A stretch of 9,263 nt of DNA from Oscillospiraceae bacterium (GTDB lineage: Bacteria > Bacillota > Clostridia > Oscillospirales > Oscillospiraceae). The notes beneath the pieces are model-generated. The model saw nothing but the letters and a program-made list of their open reading frames with translations, had not been told where the DNA came from and ran no database searches. Numbering within the stretch: the first letter of the stretch is position 1; each line of letters begins with the position of its first letter. Below are positions 1-5,459 of this stretch, piece after piece. The position numbers and the translations under genes are program-made. The stretch spans positions 4,250-13,512 of the forward strand of contig JAJBVW010000060.1 of the NCBI GenBank assembly GCA_020866945.1. The letters run 5' to 3'.

Positions 1-112
1 ATATTGCATTTTTATAATTTCTTTCAGCAATTATCAGGGCATTTTCCATATTATCAGCTTCCACCTCGAAGCCTTTTGAAATTATTTCTTCAATTGTAAT
101 TCTGTATTTCAT
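1..112 (-). CDS. DpnD/PcfM-like small protein, 5' part only
   Basis: A leftward open frame starts at the ATG at 112-110 and runs off the left window edge, so only the first 37 residues are visible. It begins MKYRITIEEIISKGFEVEA and continues with an acidic/hydrophobic pattern (ADNMENALIIAERNYKNA). This resembles the N-terminus of the DpnD/PcfM family: a beta strand, then 'EVEA', then a helix with paired Glu/Asn, Ala and Lys-Tyr-Lys. These are small proteins of unknown function found on plasmids, conjugative elements and phage-like regions. GGTGA lies six bases before the ATG as ribosome binding site. The start codon overlaps a TGA (ATGA) that closes a short open stretch upstream, which hints at translational coupling with the preceding gene. 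The family call rests on few residues; the reading frame itself is more certain. Confidence 0.5.
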   Translation of the reverse strand, partial: MKYRITIEEIISKGFEVEADNMENALIIAERNYKNAI

Positions 113-160
113 TTTAATTCACCATTTAAAAGTTTTTCGACAAGTGTCTGCTCATTACTG

Positions 161-361
161 CTAGTACAGTGCAAAAAACAATTTAATTATTTCATTACCA
201 TTTATGAGTCTTGTATCAATGGGTTTTATAGGTGTATGGATAATCCATATGTTTCCAATCATAGTTGCATTAGCAATGCGACCTTCAGAGCAAAGAACAG
301 CAACTCGTCTTTGAGAAATTCCCCATTTATCGGCAACCTCTCTTGCGGACATGAAATCCAT
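161..361 (-). CDS. Small helix-turn-helix (excisionase/MerR-like) DNA-binding protein
   Basis: This encodes a 66-residue protein starting MDFMSAREVADKWGISQRRV. The segment from 'SAREVADKWGIS' to 'RRVAVLCSEGRI' (about residues 5-29) is a winged helix-turn-helix of the kind seen in excisionases and MerR-like proteins. It is followed by a short beta 'wing' (TMIGNIWII) and the 'KPIDTR' tail common in small Clostridia mobile-element proteins. The start is well supported: AGGAGG lies seven bases before the ATG at 361, and a promoter lies just beyond (391-419). A second in-frame Met (residue 4) has no better signal. The last residues (KLFFALY) come from a T-rich run, and another frame continues open beyond it to the next gene, so the C-terminus may be frameshifted. 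It probably binds DNA, as a regulator or directionality factor of an integrated element; its target is unknown. Confidence 0.75.
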   Translation of the reverse strand: MDFMSAREVADKWGISQRRVAVLCSEGRIANATMIGNIWIIHTPIKPIDTRLINGNEIIKLFFALY

Positions 362-390
362 AGTGCACCCTCCTGGAACATGATGAAAGT

Positions 391-419
391 ATTATATTCT
401 AAAGCTCGAATAATTGCAA
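391..419 (-). promoter_or_regulatory. Promoter of the helix-turn-helix gene
   Basis: Read on the minus strand, TTGCAA (419-414) is followed after 17 bases by a perfect TATAAT (396-391). This lies about 30 bases upstream of the HTH gene's start codon at 361, with its AGGAGG in between. The -35 box matches the consensus in 4 of 6 positions. The rest of the stretch 420-548 holds no gene I can support. It is A+T-rich and contains a TTTGAC/GTCAAA inverted repeat and a small hairpin near 510-536. Confidence 0.7.
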
Positions 420-548
420 TATCATTTCAGGCGTTGAAACAGCATATGTATTCATGTCTGTCGAATTACTTTGACATTTTAATCACTGTTCCGTCAAATT
501 AATAAATAATACCCTCAATAGTTAGAGGTATGCTTTTGTGGCACTTGG

Positions 549-598
549 CAAAAAACAACCCAGGAAAGCGTTGAAATCACGTTGCTTTCCTGGGTTGT
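549..598 (-). terminator. Intrinsic terminator of guaA
   Basis: A perfect 15-bp stem (555-569 with 584-598; arm ACAACCCAGGAAAGC) with a 14-base loop lies five bases beyond the guaA stop. On the minus strand it is followed directly by a run of six T (555-550). This is a textbook rho-independent terminator for the leftward guaA transcript. It also insulates the accessory genes at 1-361 from guaA transcription. Confidence 0.93.
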
Positions 599-602
599 GT
601 CT

Positions 603-2144
603 TTATTCCCACTCAATCGTTGCTGGTGGCTTAGATGTAATATCGTACACAATCCGATTGATTCCCGACACTTCGTTTACTATACGGACGGAGATAGCGT
701 CTAGGACATCGTAGGGGATGCGTGCCCAGTCGGCGGTCATGAAGTCTGTGGTGGTCACGCTGCGGAGGGCCAGGGTGTAGTCGTAGGTGCGGCCATCGCC
801 CATCACGCCTACGGAGCGCATATTGGTGAGGACAGCAAAATACTGGTTCATGCTTCCCTCCAGATGCGCCTTGGCAATCTCATCCCGGAAGATGAAATCC
901 GCCTGACGTAGGGTATCCAATTTCTCTTTTGTTACATCGCCAATAACACGAATGGCAAGGCCGGGGCCAGGGAAGGGCTGACGCATGACCAGATATTCCG
1001 GCAGCTTCAACTCCCGACCAAGCTGGCGTACCTCATCCTTGAACAAAAGGCGCAGCGGTTCTAATATCTCCTTGAAATCCACATAGTCCGGCAAACCGCC
1101 AACATTGTGGTGGCTTTTGATAACAGCGGCGTCGCCAGTGCCGGATTCCACTACGTCAGGATAGATGGTGCCTTGAACAAGGTAATCCACCTGGCCGATT
1201 TTCTTGGCTTCTTCCTCGAAGACGCGAATAAACTCCTCGCCAATGATTTTGCGTTTCTTTTCCGGCTCGGAAACGCCGGCGAGCTTTGACAAAAACCGCT
1301 GCTCCGCGTCCACTCGGATAAACCGTATGGGCCACTGAGCGAAAGCGGCCTCGACCTCGTCACCTTCGTTTAGACGCATCAGGCCGTGGTCAACAAACAC
1401 GCAGGTGAGCTGGCTGCCAACTGCTTCCGCAAGCAATGCCGCCGCCACGGAGGAATCCACTCCGCCAGACAAGGCAAGCAGCACCTTGCCGTCTCCCACC
1501 TTTTCTCGGATAGCTTTGATAGAGGAGCGCATATAGTCGCCCATTGTCCAGTCCCCGCTGGCGTGGCAAATCTCATACAGAAAGTTTCGAAGCATCTGCT
1601 GGCCGTACTCAGTATGATTCACCTCAGGGTGGAATTGTACGCCGTAAAAGCCCTTTTTCTCGTCACATATGGCGGCAGTAGGGCAGCCCTCGCTGTGGGC
1701 GGCAAGCCGAAAGCTTTCGGGAATCTTTGCCATATAGTCCCCGTGGCTCATCCAGGTTATGCTCTCGGCGGGGAGATCCTTGAACAGTTTGCAGTTCTGG
1801 TCAAAATAAGTGTGGGTCTTGCCATATTCCCGGGCAGTGTCTGCCTGGGCAGCCGTAACAGAGCCGCCAAGGGTATAGGCAATAAGCTGACAACCGTAGC
1901 ATATGCCCAGAATGGGAACACCCAGGTCAAAAACAGCCGGATCGATATGGGGGGCGGAGGGGTCATATACGCTCCGAGGCCCGCCGGTGAAAATGATGCC
2001 AATGGGGTTGAAGGCTTTTATTTCCTCCAGTGTGATGGTATAGGGCTTCAGTTCGCAGTATACGCTGCATTCCCGCACCCGGCGGGCAATGAGCTGGTTA
2101 TACTGGCCGCCGAAGTCGATGATAAGGACGGACTGATGGGTCAT
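603..2144 (-). CDS. guaA: GMP synthase (glutamine-hydrolysing)
   Basis: This 513-residue protein converts XMP, ATP and glutamine to GMP, the last step of guanine nucleotide synthesis in the cytosol. It has the full two-domain layout at the usual family length. The N-terminal class I glutamine amidotransferase has GGQYNQLIARRVRE, FTGGPRSVYDP, the nucleophile motif GICYGCQ (Cys82) and VQFHPEV (His172/Glu174). The ATP pyrophosphatase domain has the P-loop SGGVDSS (about 226-232) and DHGLMR. The C-terminal dimerisation domain ends KPPATIEWE, as is typical. The ATG at 2144 is preceded by AAAGGA about nine bases upstream. It lies 82 bases after the ANTAR gene on the same strand; only a weak stem-loop separates them, so co-transcription is plausible. 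A strong terminator follows. I see no damage to any key motif. Confidence 0.97.
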   Translation of the reverse strand: MTHQSVLIIDFGGQYNQLIARRVRECSVYCELKPYTITLEEIKAFNPIGIIFTGGPRSVYDPSAPHIDPAVFDLGVPILGICYGCQLIAYTLGGSVTAAQADTAREYGKTHTYFDQNCKLFKDLPAESITWMSHGDYMAKIPESFRLAAHSEGCPTAAICDEKKGFYGVQFHPEVNHTEYGQQMLRNFLYEICHASGDWTMGDYMRSSIKAIREKVGDGKVLLALSGGVDSSVAAALLAEAVGSQLTCVFVDHGLMRLNEGDEVEAAFAQWPIRFIRVDAEQRFLSKLAGVSEPEKKRKIIGEEFIRVFEEEAKKIGQVDYLVQGTIYPDVVESGTGDAAVIKSHHNVGGLPDYVDFKEILEPLRLLFKDEVRQLGRELKLPEYLVMRQPFPGPGLAIRVIGDVTKEKLDTLRQADFIFRDEIAKAHLEGSMNQYFAVLTNMRSVGVMGDGRTYDYTLALRSVTTTDFMTADWARIPYDVLDAISVRIVNEVSGINRIVYDITSKPPATIEWE

Positions 2145-2182
2145 AGCGGTTTATCCTTTCTCTTCTCTGATCTATAAATGGA

Positions 2183-2221
2183 TGCCAGTGGGGGAGAGGG
2201 GTTATGCTCCTTGCACAGGCA
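2183..2221 (-). other. Stem-loop between the ANTAR gene and guaA
   Basis: On the minus strand TGCCTGTG (2221-2214) can pair with CACTGGCA (2190-2183), eight pairs with one T-T mismatch, around a 23-base C-rich loop. It is followed by TCCATTTAT, which is a poor U-tract. It could be a weak or partial terminator or an RNA processing site between the two genes. It is too weak to conclude that guaA has a separate transcript, and I see no convincing promoter in the 82-bp gap. Confidence 0.3.
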
Positions 2222-2226
2222 TTTCT

Positions 2227-2814
2227 TTAAATTTGATATGTGCGGATAATATTCTCTGCGATGACACGGCGCTTAACACAGCGATCCATGGCGTTTTTCT
2301 CAATAAACCTATGGGCATCTTTCTCGGTCATTTTGAACTGCTGGATAAGGATGAGCTTGGCTCTGTTCACCAGACGCATCTCATCCATCTTTGCTTCCAG
2401 GCTCTCTGCCTTTGATTCAAGCTGGTGCAGGCGGTCAGAAACATTAGCCATCATGTTCAGGCTCTGACGTAAGAGGGAAGGGTCAACCGGGCTTTTCAGA
2501 GTCATAAAGCCATAGGCCTCGGCATAGCTGGAGGTGGTCTCAAACCGCTCTGGCCCTGCCAGCAGAAGAACCCCGGCTGCGCCGTTGTTCACGACATCTG
2601 CCCCCAGCTTGACGCCGTCCGCAGAAGGGACAGATTCGTCTATGACTACCACATCGAAGGCTGACTTGCTCAGAACATAACCCGCCTCATAAGGAGAACA
2701 GACGCTTAACTCGGAGGCAAAACGGTCGGCCGGTAATAGTCCGGCAAACTGAGCTGCTGTATCATCGGAATTTGTGACGAGCAGCAGCGAGGCATAACGA
2801 CGAGGCTGAACCAT
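2227..2814 (-). CDS. ANTAR-domain response regulator (AmiR/NasT-type transcription antiterminator)
   Basis: This encodes a 195-residue RNA-binding antiterminator. Residues about 8-122 form a receiver-like domain (SLLLVTNSDD, then FDVVVIDES with Asp59 in the phosphoacceptor position, and Lys107 in TLKSP). The usual Ser/Thr of strand 4 is Ala86, and the Lys-Pro pair is interrupted (KSP), so phosphorylation control may be altered. A coiled coil (about 126-148) leads into the ANTAR domain (about 145-191, with the conserved Ala-Met-Asp-Arg...Lys-Arg-Arg-Val-Ile pattern near the end). ANTAR proteins bind paired hexaloop hairpins and prevent intrinsic termination. I chose the ATG at 2814 because AGGAG lies eight bases upstream; an open frame continues to 2892 but reads through the leader RNA. 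The gene is divergent from glnN and upstream of guaA, pointing to a nitrogen role. No partner histidine kinase is in the window. Confidence 0.9.
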   Translation of the reverse strand: MVQPRRYASLLLVTNSDDTAAQFAGLLPADRFASELSVCSPYEAGYVLSKSAFDVVVIDESVPSADGVKLGADVVNNGAAGVLLLAGPERFETTSSYAEAYGFMTLKSPVDPSLLRQSLNMMANVSDRLHQLESKAESLEAKMDEMRLVNRAKLILIQQFKMTEKDAHRFIEKNAMDRCVKRRVIAENIIRTYQI

Positions 2815-2864
2815 TTTAACGCTCCTTTCATAGCATATAGTCAGAAACCAGGCGGCAAAATGGT

Positions 2865-2899
2865 AAAACGAAAACGCCCCCGGTACCGGCAAGGAGACG
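2865..2899 (-). terminator. Intrinsic terminator in the leader of the ANTAR gene
   Basis: On the minus strand CGTCTCC (2899-2893) pairs with GGGGGCG (2881-2875), seven pairs of which two are G-U. An 11-base loop lies between, and TTTTCGTTTT (2874-2865) follows directly. It sits between the promoter and start codon of the ANTAR gene, about 50 bases before the ATG, so it would stop transcription before the gene. Its 5' arm overlaps the 3' arm of the hairpin at 2892-2909, so both cannot form at once. Confidence 0.6.
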
Positions 2900-2938
2900 C
2901 GCTACTCCTGTCAGAACCGGCGAACGTCCTTGCTCACC
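2890..2938 (-). promoter_or_regulatory. Tandem hexaloop hairpins: candidate ANTAR-binding antiterminator RNA
   Basis: In the leftward leader two hairpins follow each other. P1 (2938-2919) is GGTGAGC-AAGGAC-GTTCGCC, seven pairs including two G-U, with a six-base loop. After an eight-base linker comes P2 (2909-2892), AGGAGT-AGCGCG-TCTCCT, five pairs plus a T-T closing mismatch, again with a six-base loop. Both loops have A at position 1 and G at position 4, the signature known to be needed for recognition by ANTAR proteins. P2's 3' arm is also the 5' arm of the terminator at 2865-2899, so stabilising P2 would permit readthrough. The segment CTCCTTGC can also pair with GCAAGGA at 2933-2927, offering a third fold. 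Pairings are seen directly; recognition by the encoded ANTAR protein is inferred. Confidence 0.65.
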
Positions 2939-2965
2939 TGATGTGATATATAATAATACATTTAA

Positions 2966-2994
2966 AGTATAATCCACCCTTTGCGGTTTGTCAA
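2966..2994 (-). promoter_or_regulatory. Promoter of the ANTAR regulator gene
   Basis: On the minus strand a perfect TTGACA (2994-2989) is followed after exactly 17 bases by TATACT (2971-2966). Transcription would start near 2959, giving a leader of about 145 bases before the ATG at 2814. That leader contains the tandem hexaloop hairpins and the terminator described separately. Confidence 0.85.
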
Positions 2995-3052
2995 CCGGGT
3001 CATACTATATTTTGTGTCTATTTTAATAGGCCGGTGTAAGTGATATTTTGTG
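2995..3052. repeat. Spaced direct repeat between the two divergent promoters
   Basis: Two copies of the pattern CCGG, eight bases, ATATTTTGTG occur at 2995-3016 and 3031-3052, exactly 36 bp apart on the plus strand. Fifteen of the 22 positions are identical. The first copy touches the -35 box of the ANTAR promoter, and both lie between that promoter and the glnN promoter. The arrangement is that of a paired operator for a shared DNA-binding regulator. No known operator consensus is recognised, and chance cannot be excluded. Confidence 0.4.
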
Positions 3053-3074
3053 AGTTTTACCCATATTCCGGGGC

Positions 3075-3103
3075 TTGACAAAGCGGGAAACAAAGTGTAA
3101 AAT
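3075..3103 (+). promoter_or_regulatory. Promoter of glnN
   Basis: A perfect TTGACA (3075-3080), a 17-base spacer and TAAAAT (3098-3103) form a near-consensus housekeeping promoter. Transcription would begin around 3110, immediately before a terminator hairpin, so strong initiation is coupled to attenuation. Confidence 0.82.
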
Positions 3104-3112
3104 TTTCAATAT

Positions 3113-3168
3113 GAAACGGCAAAGGCGTCGCGGATGTAATTCCGTATGCCTGCCGTTTCTTTTTATTT
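3113..3168 (+). terminator. Attenuator (intrinsic terminator) in the glnN leader
   Basis: GAAACGGC (3113-3120) pairs perfectly with GCCGTTTC (3152-3159). The stem continues with AGGC/GCCT and an inner CGGA/TCCG hairpin, and TTTTTATTT follows (3160-3168). It lies between the promoter and the glnN start at 3227, so it must be overcome for expression. The terminator's 5' arm can pair instead as CGGC-AAAGGC-GTCG (3117-3130), a four-pair hairpin whose hexaloop again has A1 and G4, as ANTAR targets do. I could not find a matching first hairpin upstream, so ANTAR control of this leader is only a possibility. The remaining 58 bases before the gene carry no other signal than the ribosome binding site. 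Confidence 0.72.
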
Positions 3169-3226
3169 GCAAAACCCTGGCACTATATCCATTCATATTC
3201 ATACTATATTGTAAAGGAGAGGCAAT

Positions 3227-4942
3227 ATGAGTAACGTAAGCGAGATTTTTGGTTCCATGGTGTTTTCACCGGTGGTCATGCAGGCGCGTCTGCCCCATGA
3301 CGTCTACAAAAAGGTGATGCACGCGATTGATCATGACGAGCGCCTGACCCCGGACATTGCCGGCGTCGTAGCTAACGCCATGAAGGATTGGGCCATCGAA
3401 AAGGGTGCTACACATTTTACCCACTGGTTCCAGCCCATGACGGGCGTCACGGCTGAGAAGCATGACGGCTTTATTCACGCCACCGATGACGGCCGGGCAA
3501 TTATGGAATTTTCCGGAAAAGAGCTTATCCAGGGCGAGCCTGATGCCTCCAGCTTCCCCTCCGGCGGCCTGCGCTCTACCTTTGAGGCCCGGGGTTATAC
3601 TGCCTGGGATCCCACCAGCTATGCTTTTGTGAAGGACGGCGTTCTTTGCATTCCCACGGTGTTTGTCTCCTATACCGGAGAGGCACTGGACAAAAAGGCC
3701 CCGCTGTTGCGTTCCATGCAGGCTCTGAGCAAGCAGGCTGTTCGTATTTTGCGGCTTTTCGGCAACACCGAGGTGGAGTCCGTGCGGGCTACGGCCGGTG
3801 CAGAGCAGGAATACTTCCTGGTTGATAAATCTGTCTACGACAAGCGCGAGGATTTGATTTATACTGGACGCACGCTGTTTGGCGCCCGCCCGCCCAAGGG
3901 GCAGGAACTGGACGACCACTACTTCGGCGCTATTAAGCCGCGTGTATCCGAGTTTATGAAGGACTTGAACGAGGAGCTTTGGAAGCTGGGTGTGGTTGCC
4001 AAAACGGAGCATAACGAGGTGGCGCCCGCGCAGCATGAGCTGGCCCCTGTATTCAGCACTGTGAATATAGCTGCCGACCACAACCAGCTCACCATGGAAC
4101 TGATGCGTACCGTGGCAAAGCGTCATGGAATGGAGTGTCTGCTCCATGAAAAGCCCTTTGCCGGTGTGAATGGCAGCGGCAAGCATAATAACTGGTCTAT
4201 GTCCACGGATACCGGGGAAAACCTGCTGGAGCCGGGCGATACGCCGGGCCAGAACGCTCAGTTCCTGCTGTTTTTGTGCGCTGTGCTGAAGGCGGTCAAC
4301 GATTACCAGGATCTGTTGCGTATCTCTGTCGCCACCGCCGGGAATGATCACCGCCTGGGTGCGAACGAAGCGCCTCCGGCCATTCTCTCCGTCTATGTGG
4401 GCGATGAACTGGCTGCCGTGTTGGATGCCATTCAGCACGAGGAGCAGTATATTGGCGGAGGCAAGGAGCCGTTCAAGATTGGCGTTAGCGTTCTGCCTCG
4501 TTTCCCCAAGGATTCCACTGACAGGAACCGTACCTCCTCTTTCGCATTCACCGGCAATAAGTTTGAGTTCCGTATGCCCGGCTCCTCCCAGTCTATTTCC
4601 GGGGCTAACATCACTTTGAATACCGCAGTGGCCGAGTCCCTTCGGATATTTGCAGATCGCCTGGAGGCGGCAGATGATTTTGATGCGGAGCTGCGCCAGC
4701 TGATTCATGATGTGGTCTGCGAAAACAGCCGAATCGTCTTTAACGGCAACGGTTATGACGACGCATGGGTGGCAGAGGCCGAAAAGCGAGGTCTGCTGAA
4801 CCTGCGCACTACACCGGAAGCACTGCCATATTACATTAAAGATAAGAATATTAAACTGTTTGAGACTCATAAGGTTCTGACTGGCACTGAGGTTCACTCC
4901 CGCTATGAGATCATGCAGGAGAACTACGCCATGACCATCTAA
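3227..4942 (+). CDS. glnN: Type III glutamine synthetase, N-terminal and catalytic part (split by in-frame stop)
   Basis: This encodes 571 residues of a GlnN-type (type III) glutamine synthetase, which forms glutamine from glutamate, ammonia and ATP. The type III N-terminal domain starts at FGSMVFS and includes THWFQPMTG, IMEFSGKELIQGEPDASSFP and the FEARGYTAWDPTS signature. The catalytic domain shows AGAEQEYF, the active-site stretch HNEVAPAQHE (262-271), FAGVNGSGKHNNWS (311-324), NDHRLGANEAPPA (373-385) and DRNRTSSFAFTGNKFEFR (432-449). GGAG lies seven bases before the ATG. The family is usually about 700 residues; this frame ends early at a TAA (4940-4942) just after VHSRYEIMQENYAMTI. The missing C-terminal domain follows in the same frame (4952-5320). 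All visible catalytic motifs are intact, so the fragment could fold. Whether it is active without the C-terminal domain is unknown. Confidence 0.9.
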   Translation: MSNVSEIFGSMVFSPVVMQARLPHDVYKKVMHAIDHDERLTPDIAGVVANAMKDWAIEKGATHFTHWFQPMTGVTAEKHDGFIHATDDGRAIMEFSGKELIQGEPDASSFPSGGLRSTFEARGYTAWDPTSYAFVKDGVLCIPTVFVSYTGEALDKKAPLLRSMQALSKQAVRILRLFGNTEVESVRATAGAEQEYFLVDKSVYDKREDLIYTGRTLFGARPPKGQELDDHYFGAIKPRVSEFMKDLNEELWKLGVVAKTEHNEVAPAQHELAPVFSTVNIAADHNQLTMELMRTVAKRHGMECLLHEKPFAGVNGSGKHNNWSMSTDTGENLLEPGDTPGQNAQFLLFLCAVLKAVNDYQDLLRISVATAGNDHRLGANEAPPAILSVYVGDELAAVLDAIQHEEQYIGGGKEPFKIGVSVLPRFPKDSTDRNRTSSFAFTGNKFEFRMPGSSQSISGANITLNTAVAESLRIFADRLEAADDFDAELRQLIHDVVCENSRIVFNGNGYDDAWVAEAEKRGLLNLRTTPEALPYYIKDKNIKLFETHKVLTGTEVHSRYEIMQENYAMTI

Positions 4943-4951
4943 TTTGAAGCT

Positions 4952-5320
4952 ATGACCAGGGCGGATATGCTTCGCAAGGATATTTTGCCTGCCGTCAGCG
5001 CCTATACCGGCGATCTCGCCGGGGATGCTGCTGCGAAAAAGGCCGTTTCTGACGCTGTGGACATCTCTTATGAGACCATGACTATCACCCGCCTGTCCGA
5101 GCTGCTGGCCCTGGCGACCAAGACTGTTGGCATCCTGGATGCTGCCATTGTGGAGTCCGGCACCATTACTGGCGTCGAGGAGCTGAGCAACTATTGCCGT
5201 GACAAGCTGTTTGCCACCATGAACGAGCTTCGCATCTATGTAGATGAGATGGAGACCATTACCAGTGAAGAATACTGGCCTTATCCCTCTTATGGCGAAA
5301 TGCTGTTCAGCGTGCGTTAA
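4952..5320 (+). CDS. glnN: Type III glutamine synthetase, C-terminal domain as a separate frame
   Basis: This 122-residue frame (MTRADMLRKDILPAVSAYTG ... ending EEYWPYPSYGEMLFSVR) matches what normally forms the end of GlnN: a helical C-terminal domain with the 'DILPAV' start, 'MNELR...DE' helix and 'EYWPYP-YGE-LF' close. It is in phase with the upstream catalytic frame (1725 bases, 575 codons apart). Only TAA-TTT-GAA-GCT separates the two, so readthrough would give 697 residues, the normal family size. The ATG at 4952 has no ribosome binding site at proper distance; an AGGAG at 4917-4921 is better placed for an ATG at 4931 that stops after three codons. Translation would therefore rely on reinitiation at the stop. 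No frameshift or second stop is visible, so the domain is either under selection or very recently detached. Confidence 0.85.
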   Translation: MTRADMLRKDILPAVSAYTGDLAGDAAAKKAVSDAVDISYETMTITRLSELLALATKTVGILDAAIVESGTITGVEELSNYCRDKLFATMNELRIYVDEMETITSEEYWPYPSYGEMLFSVR

Positions 5321-5351
5321 TAATACCTGATTTGGAAGGCTTATTTATTGG

Positions 5352-5386
5352 GGCTTCTCAGCGTACCTGTGGTATGCTGAGAAGCC
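5352..5386 (+). other. Strong stem-loop after glnN (probable transcript end)
   Basis: Positions 5352-5367 and 5371-5386 form a 16-bp stem (outer arm GGCTTCTCAGC, inner GTACC/GGTAT with one G-U) with a three-base loop, 31 bases after the stop of the glnN C-terminal frame. Its stability and place suggest the end of the glnN transcript. The following TTGCCTTG is not a proper U-tract, so it may act as a 3'-end stabiliser rather than a classical terminator. Confidence 0.6.
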
Positions 5387-5393
5387 TTGCCTT

Positions 5394-5443
5394 GACAGCC
5401 TCAAATGCCATTTCCCTATAAAAATCTGAGAACTGAGGCTGTC
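5394..5443. repeat. 50-bp element with perfect 10-bp inverted ends
   Basis: GACAGCCTCA (5394-5403) is mirrored by TGAGGCTGTC (5434-5443) around a 30-base A+T-rich interior. It directly follows the stem-loop at 5352-5386. The interior has a TATAAA at 5417 preceded by TTGACA at 5392, but a 19-base spacer makes a promoter less likely. It could be a large RNA hairpin or a short repeated intergenic element; copies elsewhere cannot be judged from this window. Confidence 0.5.
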
Positions 5444-5459
5444 CGCATTGAAATTTACA

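Noticed and set aside
236..502. 88-codon plus-strand frame over the helix-turn-helix gene
   Set aside because: It is antisense to a recognisable small DNA-binding protein, has no supporting ribosome binding site and shows no family pattern.
2199..2219. A further ANTAR-type hairpin before guaA (AAGGA loop)
   Set aside because: The pairing TGTGC/GCATA leaves a five-base loop, and the six-base alternative cannot close, so it does not meet the rule. No promoter or terminator accompanies it.
2875..2892. T-box-like sequence (GGTACCGG) in the ANTAR gene leader
   Set aside because: It lacks the full T-box element and the specifier structure, and the gene is not of the aminoacyl-tRNA synthetase or amino acid synthesis kind. 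The dual-hexaloop reading explains the leader better.
2815..2892. Longer ANTAR protein starting at 2892
   Set aside because: The extra 26 residues are read from the leader terminator region, and the ATG at 2892 has no ribosome binding site, whereas 2814 has a strong one.
3266..4897. 543-codon open frame on the minus strand across glnN
   Set aside because: It is antisense to a clearly recognisable glutamine synthetase, and its translation shows no family pattern. It arises from the codon usage of the real gene. The same holds for the minus-strand frame at 8163-9107 opposite the LysR gene and the plus-strand frame at 1386-2177 opposite guaA.
4940..4942. Recoding of the glnN stop as selenocysteine or pyrrolysine
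   Set aside because: Those systems use TGA and TAG; this is TAA followed by T, a context that terminates efficiently. TAA also ends several intact genes here, so a changed genetic code is not supported.
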